The notes beneath the pieces are model-generated. The model saw nothing but the letters and a program-made list of their open reading frames with translations, did not search any database and was not told the origin of the DNA. Below, one piece after another: positions 8,566 to 16,753 of a DNA stretch of 64,000 bases (positions within the stretch are counted from its first letter, which is position 1; every line of letters starts with the position of its first letter). The translations under genes were made by a program, and so were the position numbers. Origin of the DNA: Polaribacter sp. MED152 (GTDB lineage: Bacteria; Bacteroidota; Bacteroidia; Flavobacteriales; Flavobacteriaceae); contig NC_020830.1 in assembly GCF_000152945.2 (NCBI RefSeq), forward strand, positions 124,001 through 188,000, read 5' to 3'.

Positions 8566-9102
8566 ATGAAAAAATACCTACTGGTTCTATTATCAATTTT
8601 AGCCTTCATTTCTTGTAAAGAAAATGTTGCTTCCAAGAAAGCTTCTGAGGTGTCAAATGTTGAGTCTTCATCACAAATAACTGAGGTTAAAACATATAAT
8701 TATGTACAACTAAAACCACTTTTAGAAAAGGAAGATGAAAAGACATATGTTGTTAACTTTTGGGCAACTTGGTGTGCACCTTGTGTAAAAGAATTACCCT
8801 ATTTCGAAAAGATTAATGAAGAATATAAAAATCAAAATGTTGAGGTAATTTTAGTGAGTTTAGATTTTCCTAAGCAAGTTGAAAAGAAGTTAATTCCGTT
8901 TATTAATAGAAAAAAGCTTCAATCTGAAGTAATTCTTCTAGATGATACTAACGAAAATGTATGGATTAATGCTATTGATGAAAGCTGGAGTGGGGCTATA
9001 CCAGCAACTTTAATTTATAATAAAAAACAAAGAAAGTTTTACGAACAATCTTTTGAATACGAGAATTTAGAAAACGAATTAAAATCATTTTTAAATATAT
9101 AA
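8566..9102 (+). CDS. TlpA/thioredoxin-like lipoprotein
   Basis: The start at ATG 8566 gives 178 residues with a lipoprotein signal (lipobox AFISC, Cys18). An upstream start at 8527 would bury this signal and is rejected. The TlpA-type redoxin fold is shown by VVNFWATWCAPCVKELPYF with the WCAPC active site, and by the cis-Pro region AIPATLIY. Such proteins reduce disulfides or support cytochrome c maturation in the periplasm. The gene ends three bases before the next redoxin gene, so the two are cotranscribed. Confidence 0.88.
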   Translation: MKKYLLVLLSILAFISCKENVASKKASEVSNVESSSQITEVKTYNYVQLKPLLEKEDEKTYVVNFWATWCAPCVKELPYFEKINEEYKNQNVEVILVSLDFPKQVEKKLIPFINRKKLQSEVILLDDTNENVWINAIDESWSGAIPATLIYNKKQRKFYEQSFEYENLENELKSFLNI

Positions 9103-9105
9103 ACT

Positions 9106-9714
9106 ATGAAAACCATAAAAACAATTTTTGCATTAGTAGCAGTAGTAATATTGGCAAGTGCGTTTACTTTAAAATCTTCATCTAGTTATAAAGTAGGAGA
9201 TACTATAGCAGATTTTTCATTAATGAATATTGATGATAAAATGGTCTCTCTATCAGATTATAAAGATGCAAAAGGCTTTATTATTATTTTTACATGCAAC
9301 ACATGTCCTTATTCTGTTGCAAATGAAGACAGAATAATAGCTTTAAATGCAAAGTATGCATCTAAAGGGTTTCCTGTAATTACAATAAATCCTAATGATC
9401 CTGATGTAGTACCAGATGATAGTTTTGCAGCAATGAAAGTAAGAGCAGCTCAAAAAGGATTTAATTTTCCTTACTTGCTAGATAAAGGCCAGAAGGTATA
9501 TCCTAAATTTGGAGCTACAAAAACACCTCATGTTTATATTGTTAGTAAGCCTAAAATGAAAGTAGAGTACATTGGTGCTATCGATGACAGTTCTAGAAAT
9601 CCGGATGCTGTTAACGAGAAATATGTAGAAAATGCTGTAGATGCATTACTAGCTGGAAAAAAGATAGAGAAGACTGAAACGAAAGCTATTGGATGTTCAA
9701 TTAAGACAAAATAA
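9106..9714 (+). CDS. Secreted thioredoxin family protein (AhpC/TSA-like)
   Basis: A 202-residue protein with an N-terminal signal segment (residues 1-22), then a redoxin domain opening with YKVGDTIADFSLMNIDD. The peroxiredoxin-like active loop reads FTCNTCPYS, a CxxC pair, and the cis-Pro segment is ATKTPHVYI. Proteins of this subgroup are thioredoxin-like with unsettled substrates. It directly follows the TlpA-like lipoprotein, suggesting a shared redox task in the periplasm. A strong bidirectional hairpin ends the operon at 9732-9767. Confidence 0.87.
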   Translation: MKTIKTIFALVAVVILASAFTLKSSSSYKVGDTIADFSLMNIDDKMVSLSDYKDAKGFIIIFTCNTCPYSVANEDRIIALNAKYASKGFPVITINPNDPDVVPDDSFAAMKVRAAQKGFNFPYLLDKGQKVYPKFGATKTPHVYIVSKPKMKVEYIGAIDDSSRNPDAVNEKYVENAVDALLAGKKIEKTETKAIGCSIKTK

Positions 9715-9731
9715 AATATAAGCATTAAATA

Positions 9732-9767
9732 AAAAAAATCCTTGGTAATTTTACCAAGGATTTTTTT
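9732..9767. terminator. Bidirectional rho-independent terminator
   Basis: A perfect stem (TCCTTGGTAA paired with TTACCAAGGA) is flanked by an A-run on the left and a T-run on the right, so it can stop transcription in both directions. It lies between the convergent thioredoxin gene and the 8-TM/PAS gene. Confidence 0.9.
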
Positions 9768-9770
9768 GTG

Positions 9771-10967
9771 TTATACAGTTTGTCTTTTTGTAACAAAGAA
9801 TTCGATTAAAGCTCCTTTTGAGTTTTTGTATGGAATAATAGTGGTGCAAACTAAATTAGCATCTAACTTTAAGCCTCTTTTTTTAATATTTCCAGACCAG
9901 GTTTTCCCTGCATTTAGGGTATTCCAAATAGTGTCAAATTCTTCTGAACTAATCTCTAAATTAAGTTCAGAAAAAAGTTTATTCATTAGCTCATTGTCAG
10001 TCACATTTTCTTTAAAACGAAATAATTCATTTGTATACTTAATTTCCTTTTTAGCCTTTATTACTGAGTTGTTGATGGTATATGTATATTTTTTAAAAGT
10101 AGCATCATTGCTTTTTCTTAATTTACGCTCTATATTAAAGCTTAATATGTAAGCATACATAGATACCAAAATTAAAGTGCCTGTAAATACCCCAAAATTT
10201 GCATCAAATAAATCTAAGTAAATTCCAATAAACATCATATTTACTACAATTGCAGTAAAAAATAGTGTTTTTGGTAAAAGTTCAATTGCAGTTTTACTTA
10301 AGCCATATCTTGCTTTTACTACTTTTAAATAGAATGAGCCATAGTTGTACATAGCTAAAAATATAGAGAAAAAGAAAAATAGTATAGCTGTATGTATAGC
10401 CATTGAACTAAACAATGTTGTTTTTTCTTCTAAAGGAATTGTAAGTACATAAGATACAATTGCTAAAATGGATATAGAGAAAATTATAACATTAGCAGCT
10501 CTACCAATAAATTGTAGTTTTTTGTTTGCAGTACTAAATCCTAAAAAACCAATACCAATTAGTATACTACATATGGCTGTTGCAGGAGACATCATACCAC
10601 TATTAACAATAGATAAATTATCTTTTACAAATAAATTATCTATACCCACATTAAGTGTAAAGGCATATTCTAATAAGGTAAATGAACCAATTAAAATGCT
10701 AAGAATAGAAAAAACAACAAAAATGTTTTGAAGTGCTTTTTTATCTGAAAGTATAATTGCAGTATTAATGCTTGCCAAGAAAAAAACCAAAGCAGTGTTA
10801 AACTTCATTGTAGCTCCTCCTGGTAAAATACTTAACATTTGCAGATTTCCTGTAAACCAAGAAATCATAACCCCAACACTTACAATTAATGCCAGAGAAG
10901 TTAATAAAATTTGAAAACCTTTACTCGTGTACTCTTTATGCTCTGAAATGTCTGCAGTATGAAACAT
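9771..10967 (-). CDS. 8-TM sensor protein with C-terminal PAS-like domain and no output domain
   Basis: The 398-residue protein has eight predicted membrane helices (about residues 18-275), similar to the N-terminal membrane-sensor regions of histidine kinases and diguanylate cyclases. The cytoplasmic remainder (about 280-398) contains a linker helix and a PAS-like half: TIWNTLNAGKTWSGNIKKRG, then CTTIIPYKNSKG and FFVTKRQTV, the usual end of a PAS core. No kinase, cyclase or DNA-binding domain follows; the stop comes right at the PAS end and is backed by a terminator. It could be a stand-alone sensor acting on a partner, or a truncated kinase. The frame is intact throughout. Confidence 0.7.
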   Translation of the reverse strand: MFHTADISEHKEYTSKGFQILLTSLALIVSVGVMISWFTGNLQMLSILPGGATMKFNTALVFFLASINTAIILSDKKALQNIFVVFSILSILIGSFTLLEYAFTLNVGIDNLFVKDNLSIVNSGMMSPATAICSILIGIGFLGFSTANKKLQFIGRAANVIIFSISILAIVSYVLTIPLEEKTTLFSSMAIHTAILFFFFSIFLAMYNYGSFYLKVVKARYGLSKTAIELLPKTLFFTAIVVNMMFIGIYLDLFDANFGVFTGTLILVSMYAYILSFNIERKLRKSNDATFKKYTYTINNSVIKAKKEIKYTNELFRFKENVTDNELMNKLFSELNLEISSEEFDTIWNTLNAGKTWSGNIKKRGLKLDANLVCTTIIPYKNSKGALIEFFVTKRQTV

Positions 10968-11044
10968 ATCGCTTGATTTTTAAGTTAGTTGATTTTTTTC
11001 AGGGGGTTTTCTACTAATTCTAAATCTGTTATAACTTAAAGGTA

Positions 11045-12823
11045 CTAATTATATATCTTATCGTACAAATCTTTGTAAATGTTTTTTATAATTTCTCTCT
11101 TCATTTTCATGGTAGGTGTTAAATGCCCACCATCAATAGACCACTCATCAGGAGTTAATTCAAATCTTTTAATACGTTCCCATTTACCAAAATGCTCATT
11201 ACACTTGTCAATAGTTCTTTGGTATTTAGCAATTACTTTTTCATTAGAAACTAACTCTTCATTATTGCCAAAAGAAATTCCTTTACTCTTAGCCCAATCT
11301 GAAAGGTATTCGAAGTTCGGTTGAATAATAGCTGCTGGCATTTTTTCATTTTCACCAACTACCATTACTTGTTCTATTAAAAGAGATTGTTTTAGCTCAC
11401 CTTCTAATAATGGTGGTATTACATATTTACCTCCAGAAGTTTTGAACATTTCCTTGGTTCTACCCGTTATTTTTAAATAACCTTCACTATCTAACTCACC
11501 TTTATCTCCTGTATGAAAATAACCATCTCTTAAAACCTCTGCAGTTTTATCTGGTTGTTTGTAGTAACCTTGCATAACATTAGGCCCTTTAACAAGAATT
11601 TCGCCATTTTCTGCAATTTTTACTTCAACTCTATTGATCACTTTACCTACAGTACCCACTTTAAAACCTCTTTCTCCACCTTGATTTACAAAGTTTACAG
11701 AAATTACAGGCGATGTTTCAGTTAAACCATAACCTTCCATGATAGGCATTTCTGCTGCTGCAAAGATTCTAGTTAATCTTGGTTGTAAAGCAGCACTTCC
11801 AGAAACCATTAATTTTAATTCTCCACCTAAGGCTGCCTGCCACTTAGAAAAGATCAATTTTCTAGCCAAACCTAATTGTTTTTCATACCACCAACCATTG
11901 GCTCCATAAGGTTCATAACGCAAACCTAGTTTAACAGCCCAGAAAAATAAACTTTTCTTTACTCCAGATAAATCTTCTCCTTTTAGAATAATTTTATCGT
12001 ATATTTTTTCATACAACCTAGGTACAGCTGTCATCACATTAGGCTTAATTTCTTGAGCATTCTCTGTCAATTTTTCTAAGCTTTCTGCAAAATAAATTTC
12101 AGTTCCACAAAGTTGGTATAAATATAAAATCATGCGTTCGAAAACGTGACAAACAGGTAAAAAACTCAAGGCCTTATCTTTACCCTTTTCTAAAGGCACT
12201 CTTTCTTCACTAGTTAATACGTTAGAAACAATATTACTATGAGATAGCATAACACCTTTTGGCCTTCCTGTTGTTCCAGAAGTGTAAATTAGCGTAGCTA
12301 AATCTCCAGGTTTTACATCTTTTTTTCTAGCTTCAACTTCTGGTTGATTGCTATCATCTTTTCCTAATTCAAGAACTTCGGTCCAGCTTTTTTCACCCTT
12401 AATATCATCAAAAGTATACACCTCTTTTAACTTGGTGTTACCCTTAATTTTATTTAATTTTTCAATAATAGTTTCATCTGAAACAAAACAATAAGTAGCT
12501 TCTGAGTGATTTAATACATACTCATAATCTTCTTTTGAAATTGTTGGATAAATTGGCACAGTCTGCGCACCAAGTTGCAAAGAACCTATATCACAAACAT
12601 TCCATTCTGTTCTGTTTGTTGTAGATATAATTGCTATTTTTTCGTTAGGATTAATTCCTAATTTTAATAGACCTCTACTAAGTTGATTTGCTTTGTTTAT
12701 GTACTCTTGGCTGGAAAGTGATTCCCATTTACCATTGTATTTTGTATTTAATGCTTTCTTAAGATTGTACTTTTCTAGTTGAAAATAAGGAAAATCAAAA
12801 ATCCTCGAAATTTCTGTTGGCAT
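11045..12823 (-). CDS. Long-chain fatty-acid--CoA ligase (AMP-forming), copy 1
   Basis: A 592-residue member of the adenylate-forming superfamily. The P-loop motif YTSGTTGRPKGVMLSH lies near residue 180, GYGLTETSP near 360, and YFHTGDKGELD plus the hinge ITGRTKEMF near 450. It matches FAA1/FadD-type long-chain acyl-CoA synthetases (about 590-600 residues) that activate fatty acids with ATP and CoA at the membrane. A paralogue of almost equal length lies directly upstream on the same strand with a 76-base gap, indicating an old tandem duplication. Confidence 0.92.
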   Translation of the reverse strand: MPTEISRIFDFPYFQLEKYNLKKALNTKYNGKWESLSSQEYINKANQLSRGLLKLGINPNEKIAIISTTNRTEWNVCDIGSLQLGAQTVPIYPTISKEDYEYVLNHSEATYCFVSDETIIEKLNKIKGNTKLKEVYTFDDIKGEKSWTEVLELGKDDSNQPEVEARKKDVKPGDLATLIYTSGTTGRPKGVMLSHSNIVSNVLTSEERVPLEKGKDKALSFLPVCHVFERMILYLYQLCGTEIYFAESLEKLTENAQEIKPNVMTAVPRLYEKIYDKIILKGEDLSGVKKSLFFWAVKLGLRYEPYGANGWWYEKQLGLARKLIFSKWQAALGGELKLMVSGSAALQPRLTRIFAAAEMPIMEGYGLTETSPVISVNFVNQGGERGFKVGTVGKVINRVEVKIAENGEILVKGPNVMQGYYKQPDKTAEVLRDGYFHTGDKGELDSEGYLKITGRTKEMFKTSGGKYVIPPLLEGELKQSLLIEQVMVVGENEKMPAAIIQPNFEYLSDWAKSKGISFGNNEELVSNEKVIAKYQRTIDKCNEHFGKWERIKRFELTPDEWSIDGGHLTPTMKMKREIIKNIYKDLYDKIYN

Positions 12824-12899
12824 ATATTCTAATTTGTATATCGTAAATCTAATGAAATATCCTTGATTTTACAAATAGTTATTTTTTTATAGCTCAAAA

Positions 12900-14663
12900 T
12901 TATTGATTGTATATTTTTTGATACAGGTTATTGTATTTATCGCGAATATTATTTCTTTTAATCTTTAGGGTTGGGGTTAATAATCCATCATCTATAGTCC
13001 ATTCATCAGGTGTTAATTCAAATTTTTTAATTTTTTCCCATTTACCAAATCTGTTATTGTAAAAATCGATTTCTTTTTGAATTCTTGCTATAACCTTTTC
13101 ATTGCTATGATAGTTTTCAATTTTTAATTGATGACGTTTTGCCCATTCAGCAATAAATTCAAAATTCAGCTGAATAATGGCTGCTGGCATTTTCTCGTTT
13201 TCGCCAACTACCATAATTTGTTCTATAAATCGTGATTGTTTAAACTCGCTTTCTAAAACAGCAGGAGCAATATATTTACCACCAGATGTTTTGAACATTT
13301 CTTTTTTTCTACCTGTGATAGATAAAAATCCTTGCTCATCAATCTCACCAATATCACCTGTATGTAAATAATTGTCAATAATGGTTTCATCTGTTAGCTC
13401 TTTGTTTTTAAAATAACCTAGCATTATGTTATCTCCCTTCATTAAAATTTCACCATCATTAGCAATTTTAACTTCTATACCTTTTAAAGGTTTACCAACA
13501 GAACCAATTTTTAAACCTTTGTTTCTTTCATCATTTAAGGTTCCTGCAGGAGAAGATTCTGTCATTCCATAACCTTCAAAAATAGGTATGCCAGCAGCAG
13601 TGAAAACTCTAATTAATTTAGGTTGTAAAGGTGCGCTTCCAGAAATCATAAATTGTAAATTATTACCTAGAGCTTCTTTCCATTTTTTAAATATAATTTT
13701 CCTCGCTATTTTTAGTTTAAAATGATAAAAAGATCCGTTTAAATGATAAGGCTTATAATTTTCACCCAATTCTAAAGCCCAAAAAAACAAGCTCTTTTTT
13801 AAGCCTTTAAGGTTACTGCCTTTATCTACAATTTTATCGTAAATTTTCTCTAAAAGTCTAGGAACAACAGCCAAGTAATCTGGTTTTACTTCTTTTATGG
13901 TGTCACCAATTTGCTCTATGCTTTCTGCAAAATAGACTTGTACACTCATGTACAAATTGTAGTAAAAAGCAGATCGTTCAAAAATATGGCAAATAGGCAA
14001 GTAGCTTATAATTTTATTATTTCCTCTTTGTAAGTTGAGTCTTTGTTCTATAGCAAAAACAGTAAAAACAATATTTTTATGCGATAACATAACTCCTTTA
14101 GGTGTGCCTGTAGTTCCTGATGTGTAAATGATTGTAGCTAAATCATCAGGTTTTATAGATGCTTTTAGTTTATCAATTTTAAGGTGATGATCAGTATTTT
14201 TGCCTAATTCTAAAAAAGAACTCCAGCCATAATCTGTGGCTAACTCTTCTAATGAAAATACATTTTTTAGCTGCGTTTTATCCATAACAGATTTTACTTT
14301 TTCATAAAGTTCGTTGCTAGATACAAAACAATATTTAGAGTCTGAATGGTTTAAAATGTATGCATAATCATTTTCGGAAAGCGTTGCATAAAGAGGTACG
14401 TTTTGAGCGCCAATTTGCAAAATACCAATATCTAAAATATGCCAATTAGGATTGTTGTTTTCGGTAATTACAGCAATTTTATCATTCGGTTTTATACCTA
14501 ATGCTAGCAGTGAGCTACTTACATTGTTTGCTTTTTGAATAAAGGTTTTGGTAGAAATTGGTTCCCAATCTCCTTTATTTTTAAAGTTTAAGCAGTTGTC
14601 TAAAGGATTGTTCTCTAGTTGATAGTAAGCAAAGTCGAAAATTCGAGTAATAGCATCAGGCAT
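12900..14663 (-). CDS. Long-chain fatty-acid--CoA ligase (AMP-forming), copy 2
   Basis: A 587-residue paralogue of the neighbouring ligase with the same order of motifs: YTSGTTGTPKGVMLSH, GYGMTESSP, YLHTGDIGEID and ITGRKKEMF. The ATG at 14663 aligns with the start of copy 1 (both begin with M-P and reach RIFDF); a TTG at 14684 would add seven residues and is less likely. Differences from copy 1 are concentrated in the acyl-binding middle part, so the two may prefer different chain lengths. It lies 42 bases after yebC's stop on the opposite side of the operon order and reads towards copy 1. Confidence 0.92.
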   Translation of the reverse strand: MPDAITRIFDFAYYQLENNPLDNCLNFKNKGDWEPISTKTFIQKANNVSSSLLALGIKPNDKIAVITENNNPNWHILDIGILQIGAQNVPLYATLSENDYAYILNHSDSKYCFVSSNELYEKVKSVMDKTQLKNVFSLEELATDYGWSSFLELGKNTDHHLKIDKLKASIKPDDLATIIYTSGTTGTPKGVMLSHKNIVFTVFAIEQRLNLQRGNNKIISYLPICHIFERSAFYYNLYMSVQVYFAESIEQIGDTIKEVKPDYLAVVPRLLEKIYDKIVDKGSNLKGLKKSLFFWALELGENYKPYHLNGSFYHFKLKIARKIIFKKWKEALGNNLQFMISGSAPLQPKLIRVFTAAGIPIFEGYGMTESSPAGTLNDERNKGLKIGSVGKPLKGIEVKIANDGEILMKGDNIMLGYFKNKELTDETIIDNYLHTGDIGEIDEQGFLSITGRKKEMFKTSGGKYIAPAVLESEFKQSRFIEQIMVVGENEKMPAAIIQLNFEFIAEWAKRHQLKIENYHSNEKVIARIQKEIDFYNNRFGKWEKIKKFELTPDEWTIDDGLLTPTLKIKRNNIRDKYNNLYQKIYNQ

Positions 14664-14705
14664 TTCAAAAAAATTTCCTGACAAGTTACTAAATTTGTTC
14701 GAAGT

Positions 14706-15425
14706 TTAAGATTCTTCCATAGAATGGTAAACAGAGTTTACATCATCATCTTCTTCTAATTTTTCTAAAAGCTTTTCTACATCTGCTTTTTGATCTTCAT
14801 TTAATTTTACTGTAGTAGTTGGAATTCTTTCAAAACCAGAAGATAAAATTTCGATATTATTGTCTTCAAAATAACTTTGTAAAGCTCCAAATTGTTCAAA
14901 AGGTGCATAAATAATTACGCCTTCTTCGTCGTCAAAAACTTCTTCAACTTCAAAATCGATTAATTCAAGTTCAAGTTCTTCCATATCAATGGTAATGTCT
15001 TCTTTTTTGATAGTGAAGTTACAGGTATGGTCGAACATAAAAGATACAGATCCAGATGTTCCTAAATTTCCATCACACTTATTAAAAGCGGCTCTAACAT
15101 TAGCAACAGTTCTGTTGTTGTTGTCTGTCGCAGTTTCAATAAGAACAGCAATTCCATGAGGTGCATAACCTTCAAATAACACTTCTTTATAGTCTGCAGT
15201 ATCTTTGTCTGACGCTTTTTTTATTGCACGTTCAACATTGTCTTTAGGCATGTTTGCAGCTTTCGCATTTTGAATAACTGCTCTTAATCTTGAGTTTGTA
15301 TCTGGGTTAGGACCTGCTTCTTTTACAGCCATAACAATGTCTTTACCAATTCTGGTAAATGTTTTTGCCATTGCTGACCAACGTTTCATTTTTCTTGCTT
15401 TCCTAAACTCAAATGCTCTACCCAT
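14706..15425 (-). CDS. yebC: YebC/PmpR family (TACO1-like) translation/regulatory protein
   Basis: The 239-residue product carries all YebC marks: the N-terminal MGRAFEFRKARKMKRW block, FTRIGKDI, the PKDNVERAIKKA helix and the acidic middle and C-terminal domains (EDDDVNSVYHSM). YebC proteins were long called transcriptional regulators; more recent work on YebC/TACO1 ties them to relief of ribosome stalling on proline-rich stretches. The gene has its own well-formed promoter (see 15450-15480). Confidence 0.93.
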   Translation of the reverse strand: MGRAFEFRKARKMKRWSAMAKTFTRIGKDIVMAVKEAGPNPDTNSRLRAVIQNAKAANMPKDNVERAIKKASDKDTADYKEVLFEGYAPHGIAVLIETATDNNNRTVANVRAAFNKCDGNLGTSGSVSFMFDHTCNFTIKKEDITIDMEELELELIDFEVEEVFDDEEGVIIYAPFEQFGALQSYFEDNNIEILSSGFERIPTTTVKLNEDQKADVEKLLEKLEEDDDVNSVYHSMEES

Positions 15426-15449
15426 TTCTGTTGATTTTTTTAATGCTCA

Positions 15450-15480
15450 CAAATGTAAAAATTAGCAACTTGATTTGCAA
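15450..15480 (-). promoter_or_regulatory. Predicted yebC promoter
   Basis: On the minus strand a TTG (-33 type) at 15478-15480 is followed after 20 bases by TACATTTG at 15450-15457, a perfect TAnnTTTG box of the Bacteroidota primary sigma factor. The ATG lies about 25 bases downstream. Confidence 0.6.
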
Positions 15481-15563
15481 TTTTTTAATATAAGGATTTC
15501 TAGTTCTCCTATTATAGTTACAATGTACTTTTAGAAGTTAAAAGTATTATGTTCAATTTCTAT

Positions 15564-16751
15564 TTAGGCTAATAATTGATAAGCTTGTTTCGCGATTTCA
15601 ATTTCTTCGTTAGTTGGAATAACTAAGATTTTAACTTTTGCTTTTTTTGATTGAATTTCCCTTGTCTCTTTAGATCTAATGTTATTTTGATCAGCATCTA
15701 AATCAATACCAAAGAATGATAAATTTTTACAAGCAAGCGCTCTCATTGCAGCAGAATTTTCTCCAATTCCTGCAGTAAAAATTAGGGCATTAACGCCATT
15801 TAATACAGAAATATAACTACCTATATATTTTCTAATTCTATAGCCAGCTAAAGCTAAAGCATTTTGGCAATCTACATTTCCTTTTTCTGCTTGTTCAGAG
15901 ATTTCTCTTAAATCAGAAAAACCTGTTAAGCCCATCATTCCAGACTCTTTATTAAGTAAGTTTGCTACTTCGTCTGCAGTTTTGTTCAGTTTGTTCATCA
16001 TATAGAAAATTACAGATTGATCAATATCTCCAGAACGTGTTCCCATTATTAAGCCATTCATAGGGCCAAATCCTAATGAATTCTCTATACTTTTACCATC
16101 TTTTATTGCAGACATACTACAACCATTTCCTAGATGGATGGTAATTATTTTTTTAGAATTTTCATCACCTAAATACGCTCTAGCTTTTTCAGAAACATAT
16201 TTGTGGCTGGTACCATGAAAACCGTAAGCTCTTATGTTATGCGTTTCTAAATATTCATTTTTTATTGCATATTGATATGCCTCTTTAGGCATAGTTTGAT
16301 GAAATGCAGTATCGAAAATGGCAATCTGTTTTGCTTTGGTAAATATGGTTTCTGCAATTTCTATACCATTTAAATTTGCTGGATTATGCAAAGGTGCAAG
16401 GCTAAACAGTTCTTTAATGTTATCTTTAACTTCTTGATTTACTATGGTGGTTTTATTAAATTTATTTCCTCCATGAACCACTCTGTGACCCACAGCTTCA
16501 ATTTCATCTACAGAATTAATCACACCTATTTTAGCATCTAAAAGGGTGTTAGCTATTTTTTTTAATCCTGTTTTGTGATCTAAAATCGGTAAAGTTTCAG
16601 AGTATTCATTATTTTGAATTTCATGAGTAAAAATGGCATCATCCATACCAATTCTTTCAACTAAGCCAACACATTCTACTTGTTTAGATGGCATCTCTAT
16701 TACCTGGTATTTTAAGGAAGATGAACCTGCATTTAAAACCAAAATTTTCAT
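15564..16751 (-). CDS. ackA: Acetate kinase
   Basis: The 395-residue enzyme interconverts acetate + ATP and acetyl phosphate. It opens with the signature LVLNAGSSSLKY, and contains FDTAFHQTMP, YGFHGTSHKYVS, the phosphate-binding HLGNGCS, MGTRSGDIDQ and the C-terminal FTAGIGENS. All are intact and the length is normal. It starts two bases after the stop of pta, so the two are cotranscribed and give the complete acetate/acetyl-CoA node. Confidence 0.97.
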   Translation of the reverse strand: MKILVLNAGSSSLKYQVIEMPSKQVECVGLVERIGMDDAIFTHEIQNNEYSETLPILDHKTGLKKIANTLLDAKIGVINSVDEIEAVGHRVVHGGNKFNKTTIVNQEVKDNIKELFSLAPLHNPANLNGIEIAETIFTKAKQIAIFDTAFHQTMPKEAYQYAIKNEYLETHNIRAYGFHGTSHKYVSEKARAYLGDENSKKIITIHLGNGCSMSAIKDGKSIENSLGFGPMNGLIMGTRSGDIDQSVIFYMMNKLNKTADEVANLLNKESGMMGLTGFSDLREISEQAEKGNVDCQNALALAGYRIRKYIGSYISVLNGVNALIFTAGIGENSAAMRALACKNLSFFGIDLDADQNNIRSKETREIQSKKAKVKILVIPTNEEIEIAKQAYQLLA

Positions 16752-16753
16752 AA

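Noticed and set aside
15526-15547. Short inverted repeat TACTTTTA/TAAAAGTA after ackA as a terminator
   Set aside because: The stem is only AT-rich and no U-run follows on the minus strand.
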